A stretch of 64,000 nucleotides of DNA from assembly GCF_002549795.1 (NCBI RefSeq), contig NZ_CP021435.1:1488001-1552000 (forward strand), read 5' to 3'. Position 1 is the stretch's first letter; every line of letters begins with the position of its first letter. Below, piece by piece: positions 56,891 through 64,000 of the stretch. The notes beneath the pieces were generated by a model. It was not told the DNA's origin. It saw only the letters and a program-made list of their open reading frames with translations, and ran no database searches. The position numbers were made by a program, and so were the translations under genes. Source of the stretch: Halomonas beimenensis (lineage in GTDB: Bacteria > Pseudomonadota > Gammaproteobacteria > Pseudomonadales > Halomonadaceae).

Positions 56891-57556
56891 TCACCCGAGG
56901 TGCCGGCGGGAGCGGTACAGCCGATAGGCCAGCGCCAGCAAGAAGCTGATGCCGGCGGGAATCGCCAGCGCCGCGAAGTGGAGCCAGGCGAACAGCCAGG
57001 CTCCGATGACGCCGCCGGCGAGGAAGCCCGAGACGATGATCAGGAACAGCAGGGCCTTGCGCCGATCGAAGGCGCGTCCCCGGATGGCACTACCGAGCAT
57101 CAGGCCAAGGTCGGTGACGATGCCGGTGAGGTGGGTGGTGCGCACCACCGCGCCGCTGTAGGTGGTGACCAGGGCGTTCTGCAGGCCGCAGGCCATCGAG
57201 GCGACGTAATGACCGATGTAGTCGCCATTTTCCAGGAAATGGATGGCCGCCAGCAGCAGGACGCCCTCGATGGCCAGCAGGGTTTCGTAGTGACGCCCCA
57301 GTCGCAGGGAGCTGCTCGGCAGCAGGAGCCCGGACAGGGCGGCGCCGGCCAGGAAGCCGATCAGGATGCCTGCCAGGTGCAGGGAGTGGGTAAGGGAGCC
57401 GTGGGCCAGGCCCGTGCCCAGCAGGGTGGCCGTGCCCGAAAGATGCGAGATCGCCTGGTGCTCGAAGCCCAGCAGGCCGACGGCATTGACGCTGCCCGCG
57501 GTGAAGGCCAGGACGAAGGCACCGTATTCGACCCATCTTGGCAGCTTGGAGATCAA
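56891..57556 (-). CDS. YoaK/DUF1275-family membrane protein
   Basis: About six membrane helices in 221 aa, with the family pattern FVLAFTAGSVNAVGLLGF, HLSGTATLLG and MACGLQNALVTTYSG...TTHLTGIVTDLG. I use a TTG start (LISKLPRW) with AGGGA 5 bases before; no ATG fits the frame near it. Function unknown in the family. Confidence 0.83.
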   Translation of the reverse strand: MISKLPRWVEYGAFVLAFTAGSVNAVGLLGFEHQAISHLSGTATLLGTGLAHGSLTHSLHLAGILIGFLAGAALSGLLLPSSSLRLGRHYETLLAIEGVLLLAAIHFLENGDYIGHYVASMACGLQNALVTTYSGAVVRTTHLTGIVTDLGLMLGSAIRGRAFDRRKALLFLIIVSGFLAGGVIGAWLFAWLHFAALAIPAGISFLLALAYRLYRSRRHLG

Positions 57557-57728
57557 GGCAATCCCTTGTGTGGTTATCTGGCGGTCCGGTTGGTTGCGGT
57601 CCCGTTCAGCACCGGGCGCGTCGCTCCATTTAACCATGTGCCCGGGGCTTCCTCCCAGGTCATCGCCCGTCGGGCCGCCGGATGGAAGCCCTCGGCCTCG
57701 CTTCACCAGGCCCCCTTCGCCCGATGGG

Positions 57729-57755
57729 CTTCCGGCGGCCGTTCGCCGCCGGAAG
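57729..57755. terminator. perfect 11-bp hairpin after the periplasmic VOC gene
   Basis: CTTCCGGCGGC, loop CGTTC, GCCGCCGGAAG, 18 bases past the stop of the gene ending at 57774. There is no U-run; it may protect or end the VOC transcript. Confidence 0.5.
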
Positions 57756-57773
57756 ACTCCCCGAGAGGCTCGC

Positions 57774-58364
57774 TCAGTGGCGCGGATCCCAGAGGCGGCT
57801 ACCGGTATCGGCCTCGTAGCCCATGCCGTGGGGCACGCTGACCATCTCCAGCTGCATGCCCCAGGGCGCCATGAAGTAGACCCAGGACAGGCCCTCCATC
57901 GGGCCCTCGGTGAAGGTCTTGGGCGTGCCGAGCACCTCCACGCCCTGGTTCTCCAGATAGGCCACGGCCTGGTCCATGTCGTCCACGTAGAAGGCGATGT
58001 GGTGGCCGCCGATGTCGCTGTTGCGGGGTTGTTCGGCGCGCTGGTCCGGGGCGGTGTACTCGAAGATCTCCAGGTTGGTGCCGTTGCCGCAACGCACCAG
58101 GTGGGCGGCGGGGATGGTGGCGTCGGGGTGGACATCGAGGTTCTCGCTCATCCAGTCGTCCTCGAAGGGGCCGAAGGGCCCGATGGTGAAGAACGCCTCG
58201 CAGCCGATCACCTCGACGAAGAAGTCCACGGCGGCCTGGCGGTCCGGGACGGTGAAGCCGAAGTGCTGGGTGCCGCGCATGCCGGGGAGCTCGGCCTGCG
58301 CGGCCTGGCTGACGAGGCCGAGCAGCAGGGCGGCGAGGCTGGTGCGGGGGAATGTCTTCATCAT
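57774..58364 (-). CDS. exported VOC-family protein under sigma-54 control
   Basis: A 196-aa VOC/glyoxalase-fold protein with a Sec signal (1-24, ending QAAQA), hence periplasmic. It has TQHFGFTVPDRQAAVDFF and GHHIAFYVDDMDQAVAYLENQGV. Metal-ligand residues (His, Glu) are visible but enzymatic specificity is not. A near-perfect sigma-54 promoter lies 53 bases upstream of the start and AcoR-like palindromes lie further back, which suggests regulation with the acetoin locus. Start follows GGAGAG. Confidence 0.82.
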   Translation of the reverse strand: MMKTFPRTSLAALLLGLVSQAAQAELPGMRGTQHFGFTVPDRQAAVDFFVEVIGCEAFFTIGPFGPFEDDWMSENLDVHPDATIPAAHLVRCGNGTNLEIFEYTAPDQRAEQPRNSDIGGHHIAFYVDDMDQAVAYLENQGVEVLGTPKTFTEGPMEGLSWVYFMAPWGMQLEMVSVPHGMGYEADTGSRLWDPRH

Positions 58365-58416
58365 GACTCTCCTGTGTTGTTGTTGGACGGTGAAGCGGAT
58401 CACCGCACAGGAGAGA

Positions 58417-58432
58417 GCAAGCGGCATGCCAG
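58417..58432 (-). promoter_or_regulatory. sigma-54 promoter of the exported VOC gene
   Basis: On the minus strand TGGCATG-CCGC-TTGCT matches TGGCACG-N4-TTGCW at all but one position, with GG and GC exactly ten bases apart. It is 53 bases before the ATG at 58364. Confidence 0.85.
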
Positions 58433-58525
58433 CCGGGTCGGTTTTTCCATCCTGTCGCTAACGCACTGTCTTGGAAGGCGTTATGGCCGGGAAGGACCGG
58501 CGGGCCGAGCACCGAGGCCGGCGGC

Positions 58526-58555
58526 CGTTACAGTTGTGATGTGACAGCTGTTGCG
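58526..58555. promoter_or_regulatory. two imperfect AcoR-type palindromes upstream of the VOC sigma-54 promoter
   Basis: CGTTACAGTTGTGATG (58526-58541) agrees with the acetoin-locus palindrome CGTTACAGCTGTAACG at 13 of 16 positions. TGTGACAGCTGTTGCG (58540-58555) agrees at 12 of 16. They lie about 95-125 bp upstream of the -24 element, a normal enhancer distance, and overlap the end of the DUF2182 transcription unit. Confidence 0.6.
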
Positions 58556-58569
58556 CCTGTCACGCCGGG

Positions 58570-59292
58570 TCAGCCCAGCAGCAGCCAGCCGCCGTAGCCG
58601 ATCAGCAGCATCCCGACACCCTGGCTCAGCCGCCGGGGATGCCGGGTCAGCTTCTCGAGCAGGATGAAGAGGGTGAGGCCCGCCATCCAGGCCAGGCTCA
58701 TGACCCCGCCGACGAACATCAGCGCCATCAGCGCCCAGCAGCAGCCGGTGCAGTACAGGCCGAGCCGGAGGCCGGCCCGCAGGGCGCGGACGGGGCGGTC
58801 GGGCAGGCCCTGGGCGACCAGGCCCATGGGGCTGCGGCAGCCGCGCAGGCAGGCGTCCTTGAGGCGCGTCCACTGGAAGAAACCGGCACCCAGCAGCATC
58901 ATCCCGGCCCAGGTCGGGGCGTCCAGCGCCTGGTCCGGCGACAGCAGGGTGAGCTCGTGCAGTCCCCACTGCGCCGCCGTGGCGACGGCGGCGAAACCCG
59001 TCCAGGCCAGCAGATAGCCGGCGGCGAACACATAGGGCAGGGGGGCCGACCGGCCGGGTTGGCGCCGGGTCGCCGCGGCGAAGACCAGGATCACCGGGGC
59101 CACGGTGGGCAGCATCATGGCCACCATCATCACCGTCCACATGACGAAGGTGGGCCCGGCCACGAAGCCGCCCATGGCCGGCATGCCGGCCATGTCGATC
59201 AGGTAGGCCCAGGCGGCCACGGCCGCCAGGGCCAGGCTGGCCACCAGGGGCAGGGGGGCGGCCGGCAGGGCCTGCAGGGTTCTACGCAGCAT
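58570..59292 (-). CDS. DUF2182 membrane protein
   Basis: About six membrane helices in 240 aa, with the family pattern WTVMMVAMMLPTVAPVILVFA, WAGMMLLGAGFFQWTRLKDACLRGCRSPM and GLYCTGCCWALMALMFVGGVMS. Predicted metal-binding membrane protein of unknown role. Follows the DUF1326 gene by 16 bp, a pairing seen in other genomes. Confidence 0.85.
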   Translation of the reverse strand: MLRRTLQALPAAPLPLVASLALAAVAAWAYLIDMAGMPAMGGFVAGPTFVMWTVMMVAMMLPTVAPVILVFAAATRRQPGRSAPLPYVFAAGYLLAWTGFAAVATAAQWGLHELTLLSPDQALDAPTWAGMMLLGAGFFQWTRLKDACLRGCRSPMGLVAQGLPDRPVRALRAGLRLGLYCTGCCWALMALMFVGGVMSLAWMAGLTLFILLEKLTRHPRRLSQGVGMLLIGYGGWLLLG

Positions 59293-59308
59293 GGTTGGCC
59301 TCCTCGGG

Positions 59309-59914
59309 TCAGGCGGCCGAGTACTGGAAGGCGGCATAGGAGGCGGTGCGATCGCTGAATTCCCAGTCCAGCCCATGGCCACGGTGTGAGACGCCCTCGT
59401 TGCGGGCCAGCACCAGGTCATGGCCCGGGGAGATCGCCACCGGATGGCCGCTGAGGCGCACGATGCCGCCGTCCTGGCCCTCCAGCGCCGTCAGGGAGGC
59501 ACTGGCCACCTCGCCGATCCTCAGCGCCTGGTGGCGCGCCTCGATCCGATAGTCCATGGGGGCGGACTCGACCCCGAGGATCTCGCCCACGAAGCCGGCC
59601 AGCATGGCCGGATGGCCGCCGGCCTGGCCGCCGAAGATCCGTACCAGGGCCTGGTGCTGGGCCTCGCTGGCGGCCTGGTCGACATAGACCACGACCCGCC
59701 AGTCGCCGTCCGTCATGTTGCCGGGGGCATGCAGCGCCATGGCCAGGTTGAGCCCGTCCAGGGCCTGGTCGTCGCAATGCCCGCGGTCGATGTGCCAGGC
59801 CACCAGGGCATCGCAGCTGCCTTCCGTCGGGTCGTGGCCGACCAGGCAGGGGCAGGCGCCCTTGCAGGTACAGGCCTCGAAGTAGGTCCCTTCCACTCGC
59901 CAATTCCCGTTCAT
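59309..59914 (-). CDS. DUF1326 protein
   Basis: A 201-aa cytoplasmic protein with the N-terminal cysteine cluster FEACTCKGACPCLVGHDPTEGSCDALVAWHID that defines the family and may bind metal. Start at MNGNWRVEG follows GGAGA. Cotranscribed with the DUF2182 gene; the two probably work together. Confidence 0.86.
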   Translation of the reverse strand: MNGNWRVEGTYFEACTCKGACPCLVGHDPTEGSCDALVAWHIDRGHCDDQALDGLNLAMALHAPGNMTDGDWRVVVYVDQAASEAQHQALVRIFGGQAGGHPAMLAGFVGEILGVESAPMDYRIEARHQALRIGEVASASLTALEGQDGGIVRLSGHPVAISPGHDLVLARNEGVSHRGHGLDWEFSDRTASYAAFQYSAA

Positions 59915-60097
59915 GATGAGGTCTCCTCCGTCATGGGTTCCCGCCTTCATCTATAGCGGTAATGGGGGGGGCCTGGCTCGTGAATGGCATGAGGATTCCA
60001 TGAGAAAGTCCTGGCGCTCGCCTTGGGCGGTGGTCACGGGATGGCATAGGCTGGGAAGAACAGGCTCAGGAGGCCGCCGGAAGAGGGGGAGTGCCGC

Positions 60098-62059
60098 GTG
60101 GGGGATCGGGTCGTCGAGGACGAGCTCATCGGTCGGGAAGGGGAGCTGGCTCGGCTCGGGGACCTGCAGGCCGGCGACGGTCCCCGGGTCGCCCTCCTGC
60201 ATGGCGTGGCCGGCATCGGCAAGACCGCCCTGCTCAGGCGCTTCGTGCGGGATTCCTCGGGGGAGGCTGCCTGCTGGTGGCTGGATTGCCGGGCCATCGA
60301 GCCGACCCCCGAGGGTTGCATCGAGGCCCTGGGCCGGGCGGCCGAGGCCGAGGCCGACCGGCTGCCCGACCTGCTCGAGGTGCTCGCCGGACGGGCGCCG
60401 CTCGGGGTCATCGTCCTGGACAGCGTCGAGGCATGGCGATTGCTGGATACCTGGCTGTGCCACCACCTGGCCACTCGGCTCCCCGGCAACCTGCGCCTGG
60501 TGCTCGCTGGTCGACACCGCCCCTCGGTGCACTGGGTGGCCGGCGAGCTCCCGTCTCCGCCCCTGGACCTGCCGCTGGCTCCCCTGACGATGGAGGATGC
60601 CGGCCGCCTGTTGACGCGTCTGGGACTCGCGCCGGCCAGGGGGACCGAGATCGCGGCCAGGCTGCACGGGCATCCGCTGGCCATCCGGCTGGCCGCCATG
60701 ACCCTGCGGGAACGCCCGGATCACCGTCTCTCGGCCGCCTCCCTGCAGCGGGTCATGGACGAGCTGACCGAGCGCTATCTCGCCGATGCGGGCGACGGTC
60801 GAAGTCGGCGCCTGCTGGAGGGGGCGGCCGTGGTCCGCCGCGTGACGGTACCGCTGCTGCGTGCCCTCTTCCCGGATCAGGACCCCGAGATGGCCTACGA
60901 CGCCCTGCGTCGGCAGGACTTCACCGAGACCCTGCCCGATGGGCTCGGCCTGCACGAGGCCGTCAAGGCCCCCCTGGCGCAGACGCTGCATGCCCGGGAT
61001 CCCGAGCGATTCCTCGATTACCGGCGACGGGCCTGGCAGGCCTTGAAGCGCCGCACCACGACGAGTGCAAGCGTCGAGTTGTGGCGCTACACGGCCGATA
61101 TGCTCTACCTCATCGAGAACCCCGTGGTGCGTGAGGCCTTCTTCCCCACCGGGACCCAGGAGCTGGTCATGCAGTCAGCGCGCCCGGCCCACGGGGACGC
61201 GATGGCGCGGATCGTCGCCACCCACGAGGGGCCGGAGGGACAGCGCGCCCTGAGGCGCTGGTGGCGAGTCCATCCGGAGACCTTCGTCGTCGCCCGGGAT
61301 GCCGCCGGGAAGGTTCAGGGCTTCTGCTGTCGTATCGACCCCGCCCGGGCGTCCCTCGATTGCCTGGAGGAGGACCCGATCACCGCGAGCTGGCAGGCGC
61401 ATCTCGTCGCGAGCCCGTTGCCCGAGGGACAGCGGGCGCTGTTCATCCGCCGCTGGCTGAGCCGGGAGGACGGGGATGCCCCCGGCGAGGCCCAGGCCGG
61501 AGCCTGGCTGGATCTCAAGCGGACCTACATGGAGATGCGCCCCTCCCTGGGCCGGGTCTACCTGACCGTCACCGATCTCGCGCCCTATGCCGCGGTGGCC
61601 TCGACCCTGGGCTTCCGCCACCTGTCGACCCACGACGTCCGCCTGGACGGTCGAGCCCATGCCACGGCGGTGCTCGATTTCGGGGCCGGTTCGGTGGACG
61701 GCTGGCTGGCCAGGCTGGCGGCGGCGGAGCTTGGGCTCGGCACCGGCGAGCCGCTGGATCGGCAGGCGCGCGAACTGGCGCTGGCCGATGGGCAGCGCCT
61801 TCCCCTGACGCCCCTGGAGTTCGGGTTGTTCGGCTATCTCGTCGATCGGGAGGGTGAGGCGGTATCCCGGGAACGGCTGCTCCGCGAGGTCTGGCATAGC
61901 GACTACACCGGCTGGAGCAACAAGGTCGATGCCGTGGTGGCCGGGCTGAGGCGCAAGCTGGGCCCGCAGGCCGGCTGCATCGAGACCGTCACCGGCGTGG
62001 GCTATCGCTACCGGGCGCCACCGCCGGACCCGGTCGCCGATTTCTCCTCCGGGCGCTGA
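60098..62059 (+). CDS. P-loop (STAND-like) ATPase-GNAT-winged helix regulator
   Basis: A 653-aa multidomain regulator. The N-terminal AAA/STAND-like ATPase has Walker A GVAGIGKT (36-43) and Walker B LGVIVLDS. A helical arm follows. A GNAT-like domain spans about 370-555 (GRVYLTVTDLAPYAAVASTLGFRHLS...AVLDFGAGSVDGWLARLAAAELG). An OmpR-type winged helix (LPLTPLEFGLFGYLVDREGEAVSRERLLREVW) ends it. Start is GTG with GGGGGAG upstream. Divergent from the DUF1326/DUF2182 pair, which it may regulate; the signal sensed is unknown. Confidence 0.78.
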   Translation: MGDRVVEDELIGREGELARLGDLQAGDGPRVALLHGVAGIGKTALLRRFVRDSSGEAACWWLDCRAIEPTPEGCIEALGRAAEAEADRLPDLLEVLAGRAPLGVIVLDSVEAWRLLDTWLCHHLATRLPGNLRLVLAGRHRPSVHWVAGELPSPPLDLPLAPLTMEDAGRLLTRLGLAPARGTEIAARLHGHPLAIRLAAMTLRERPDHRLSAASLQRVMDELTERYLADAGDGRSRRLLEGAAVVRRVTVPLLRALFPDQDPEMAYDALRRQDFTETLPDGLGLHEAVKAPLAQTLHARDPERFLDYRRRAWQALKRRTTTSASVELWRYTADMLYLIENPVVREAFFPTGTQELVMQSARPAHGDAMARIVATHEGPEGQRALRRWWRVHPETFVVARDAAGKVQGFCCRIDPARASLDCLEEDPITASWQAHLVASPLPEGQRALFIRRWLSREDGDAPGEAQAGAWLDLKRTYMEMRPSLGRVYLTVTDLAPYAAVASTLGFRHLSTHDVRLDGRAHATAVLDFGAGSVDGWLARLAAAELGLGTGEPLDRQARELALADGQRLPLTPLEFGLFGYLVDREGEAVSRERLLREVWHSDYTGWSNKVDAVVAGLRRKLGPQAGCIETVTGVGYRYRAPPPDPVADFSSGR

Positions 62060-62155
62060 TGGACGAGGATCCAGCGAGGCCGAGGCACGGTAGCCGCGTC
62101 GTTCATACACGGAGGGATCGTCCCACGAACGCCGGTGACGCACAGGAGGCCTGTC

Positions 62156-62779
62156 ATGCCGACACAGGATCAGATCCTCTCCGGCCTGGCGATGATCGCC
62201 AACCGCTGGACCATGCTGGCGATCGCCTGGCATGGCTATTTCGCCTTGCTGCTGCTGGGGCTCTGGTTCCGTCGCTTTCCCGACCGTCGAGCGATGGCCT
62301 TGTCTCTGACCTTGCCCCTGCTATCCGTCAGTGCCCTGGCCTGGTGGCAGGGAAACCCCTTCAATGGCGCGGTCTTCCTGGTCGGCGCCGGGGCCCTGGC
62401 CGCCTGCGGCATGCGATCATCGGCCTCTTGCATCCGGTTGGGGCCGCCATGGGCCAGGTTCCTCGGCCTGGGGGTCGTGCTGTTTGGCTGGGTGTATCCG
62501 CATTTCCTGGATACCGCTTCTCCTTTGGCTTACCTGTATGCCGCGCCGCTGGGACTGGTGCCATGCCCGACCCTGTCGGCCGTCATCGGGGTTACGCTGG
62601 TCGCGAATGGACTCGATTCCCGGCCATGGGTGGGCCTGCTGGGAGGCATGGGGCTCTTCTATGGCCTGTTTGGCGCCGTGTACCTCGGCGTCGCCCTCGA
62701 CTGGGTCCTGTTGGCCAGCGCGCTACTGTTGCTGGGGTCCCTTTTCGCAGCAGACTCCCCTCGCCATCGACATCGCTAG
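62156..62779 (+). CDS. DUF6064-like multi-spanning membrane protein
   Basis: A 207-aa protein with about six hydrophobic helices and the family-like WHGYFALLLLGLWFRRFPDRRAM and FLGLGVVLFGWVYPHFLD. Start at MPTQDQIL follows GGAGG; an ATG 21 bp upstream lacks a site. Function unknown. Ninety-six bases after the ATPase-GNAT regulator, same strand. Confidence 0.7.
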   Translation: MPTQDQILSGLAMIANRWTMLAIAWHGYFALLLLGLWFRRFPDRRAMALSLTLPLLSVSALAWWQGNPFNGAVFLVGAGALAACGMRSSASCIRLGPPWARFLGLGVVLFGWVYPHFLDTASPLAYLYAAPLGLVPCPTLSAVIGVTLVANGLDSRPWVGLLGGMGLFYGLFGAVYLGVALDWVLLASALLLLGSLFAADSPRHRHR

Positions 62780-63009
62780 CCGTGAGCGGGTGTTCCGGAT
62801 CATCGCCGCTCGTCGGTCCCTGACGGCCGATGGCGGGCGCGAGGTTTTCCACATCATGCCGCGCGATGGCACTACGAAGGCTTCAGTCGAGAGCCGAGGA
62901 CGGAGACGCATGTTGCCGGAGACCGACAGGGATGTCGCCGACGCGCCACATGGGTAAGGGTCGGGCGCTCCGCTAGAATGGCGCCGTTCATCCTTGCCGT
63001 GGAGGCCCC

Positions 63010-63204
63010 ATGCCCTACCGTCCGTTGCTGCTCATGATCCTGCTGTGTGCCGCCGTCGTCCTGGCCGGCTGCAGCTATTCCCCGGCCCGGATCAGCCCCG
63101 AGCCGCTGATCGTGATCGACGACGACTACGATCGGGGGCACGGTCACCATCGCCACGGTCGCGGCTTCTGCCCCCCCGGGCAGGCGATGAAGGGCCGCTG
63201 CTGA
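63010..63204 (+). CDS. small lipoprotein with His/Arg patch, paralog 1
   Basis: A 64-aa lipoprotein with lipobox LAGC (acylated Cys at position 21) and then SYSPARISPEPLIVIDDDYD. A short basic His patch (GHGHHRHGRGF) and the C-terminal FCPPGQAMKGRC follow. It ends two bases before a longer paralog starts, so they share an operon. Function unknown; metal binding by the His patch is possible. Confidence 0.75.
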   Translation: MPYRPLLLMILLCAAVVLAGCSYSPARISPEPLIVIDDDYDRGHGHHRHGRGFCPPGQAMKGRC

Positions 63205-63205
63205 G

Positions 63206-63535
63206 ATGACGGCCGTCCGGCGAGGGGCTCAATCCCCCCGCGTCCTCCGGGGCGCGGCCCTGGGCCTGATGCTGGGAGCTCTCCTGATGGCGGCCGGTTG
63301 CAGCTATACGCCGGCGCGGTTGCACACCGGTCCCCTGATCGAGATCGGCGACTATCCTCACCGGCATCACCGCCATCGTCATCACGACCACCACGACCGT
63401 TGGTGGCACCATAACGGCCACGAGGAGCGTCGCTGGGACCACCGCTCTCGTGATCGTCGCCGCCATCACCATCGCGACCGTCACCACCGGTCGCGGTTCT
63501 GTCCCCCCGGCCTGGCCCGGCAGGGCCGCTGTTGA
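63206..63535 (+). CDS. His-rich lipoprotein, paralog 2
   Basis: A 109-aa lipoprotein with lipobox AAGC and the same SYTPARLHTGPLIEIGDY start and FCPPGLARQGRC end as the preceding 64-aa protein. Between them a 50-residue His/Arg/Asp-rich stretch replaces the short patch (about 24 His). The two genes arose by tandem duplication and the middle expanded. Zinc, nickel or copper binding at the cell envelope is the most natural guess. Confidence 0.78.
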   Translation: MTAVRRGAQSPRVLRGAALGLMLGALLMAAGCSYTPARLHTGPLIEIGDYPHRHHRHRHHDHHDRWWHHNGHEERRWDHRSRDRRRHHHRDRHHRSRFCPPGLARQGRC

Positions 63536-63615
63536 GCGGAGGAGGGCCGGTTTGCGTTCTTCCCCGTCTCGGCCCATGGTATCAAGCGTCTTCGACGATA
63601 ACGCGGCAGGATGCC

Positions 63616-64000
63616 ATGACCTTCCTCGACCTGCGGGCCACCACTCTCGAGCATGAGCACGTGGCCCATGTGCATGATCATCACCAGTTGATCCTGGCCA
63701 CGAGCGGGGCCACCGAACTGTCCATCGAGGGCAGCGGCGAGCGCGTCACCGGCAGCCGGGGTTGCCTGATTCCTTCCTCGCGCCATCATGAGTACCGCGG
63801 CGACGGCCGCAACCGCACCTTCGTGCTGGATATCCCCGCCGAGACCCTGCCCACCCTGCGCGACGGCGGCAGGATCGAGCGGCTGTTCGATCGACCGCGC
63901 TTCTTCGGCGTGCCGCCGCGGCTCAATCGCCTGGCCGACAGCCTGATGCAGCAGCTCGAGCTGTGTCCGGAGCTGCACAGCGAGATCGCGGCCCTGCTGC
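63616..64000 (+). CDS. AraC-family regulator, N-terminal cupin part only (3' end cut by window)
   Basis: 128 visible residues form the cupin ligand domain of an AraC-type regulator (VAHVHDHHQLILATSGATELSIEG...GCLIPSSRHHEYRGDGRNRTFVLDIP). The HTH lies beyond the edge. Start follows AGGA. It is 81 bp downstream of the His-rich lipoprotein pair on the same strand. Confidence 0.75.
   Translation, partial: MTFLDLRATTLEHEHVAHVHDHHQLILATSGATELSIEGSGERVTGSRGCLIPSSRHHEYRGDGRNRTFVLDIPAETLPTLRDGGRIERLFDRPRFFGVPPRLNRLADSLMQQLELCPELHSEIAALL

Noticed and set aside
60098..62059. The STAND-like ATPase as an antiphage (Avs-like) effector
   Set aside because: It ends in a winged-helix DNA-binding domain, has no nuclease or membrane effector, and no defence genes are nearby.

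Overview
The window is GC-rich, gene-dense DNA with gammaproteobacterial gene content. The isovalerate/leucine (liu) operon, the TupABC tungstate importer, the AcoR/sigma-54-controlled acetoin locus and the codon use all suit a Halomonas-like member of the Oceanospirillales. That genus-level placement is an inference. I see no rRNA, tRNA, CRISPR array, prophage or insertion sequence. Both window edges cut genes: an HMG-CoA lyase at the left and an AraC-type regulator at the right.

Layout. 1-7.2 kb: the liuABCDE leucine-degradation operon on the minus strand, behind a perfect 16-bp palindromic operator. Three of its four junctions carry repeats: two related inverted repeats, a dispersed 180-bp element and a 13-copy 7-bp tandem array. 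7.6-10.9 kb: tupBCA with a divergent one-component regulator. 10.9-17 kb: an AmrS-like radical SAM enzyme, then a cluster running from a BTAD/SARP-type regulator through a DUF4242 protein and an OsmC protein to an FAD monooxygenase. 17.1-18.6 kb: a cysteine synthase-glutaredoxin fusion, followed by the second copy of the dispersed repeat. 18.9-28.9 kb: an AcoR-type activator facing a sigma-54 promoter and an eight-gene acetoin/2,3-butanediol locus. The locus has a free-standing lipoyl domain, a lipoyl-less E2, its own lipoate ligase and a Tat-linked GMC dehydrogenase.

29-35 kb holds single accessory genes, including an FAD oxidase broken by an amber codon. 35-47.4 kb carries two different molybdenum hydroxylases: an IorAB-like pair with XdhC and MocA, and a PaoABC-like trio. 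They flank alcohol/aldehyde oxidoreductases and an AraC regulator whose promoter has direct repeats. 48.2-50.4 kb encodes the most striking protein here, a Cache sensor domain joined to what looks like a complete pentameric ligand-gated ion channel. 50-57.5 kb has small enzymes, among them a proline-racemase-family protein lacking both catalytic cysteines. 57.8-64 kb holds a periplasmic VOC protein with its own sigma-54 promoter and an AcoR-like upstream site, a DUF1326/DUF2182 pair, an ATPase-GNAT-winged-helix regulator and two His-rich lipoproteins.

Two themes link the genes. Tungstate/molybdate uptake (tup), Mo-cofactor handling (xdhC, mocA) and two Mo hydroxylases form an oxyanion and aldehyde/N-heterocycle oxidation theme. 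The upstream activating palindrome of the acetoin locus recurs about 37 kb away ahead of the VOC gene, which suggests one AcoR-type regulon.
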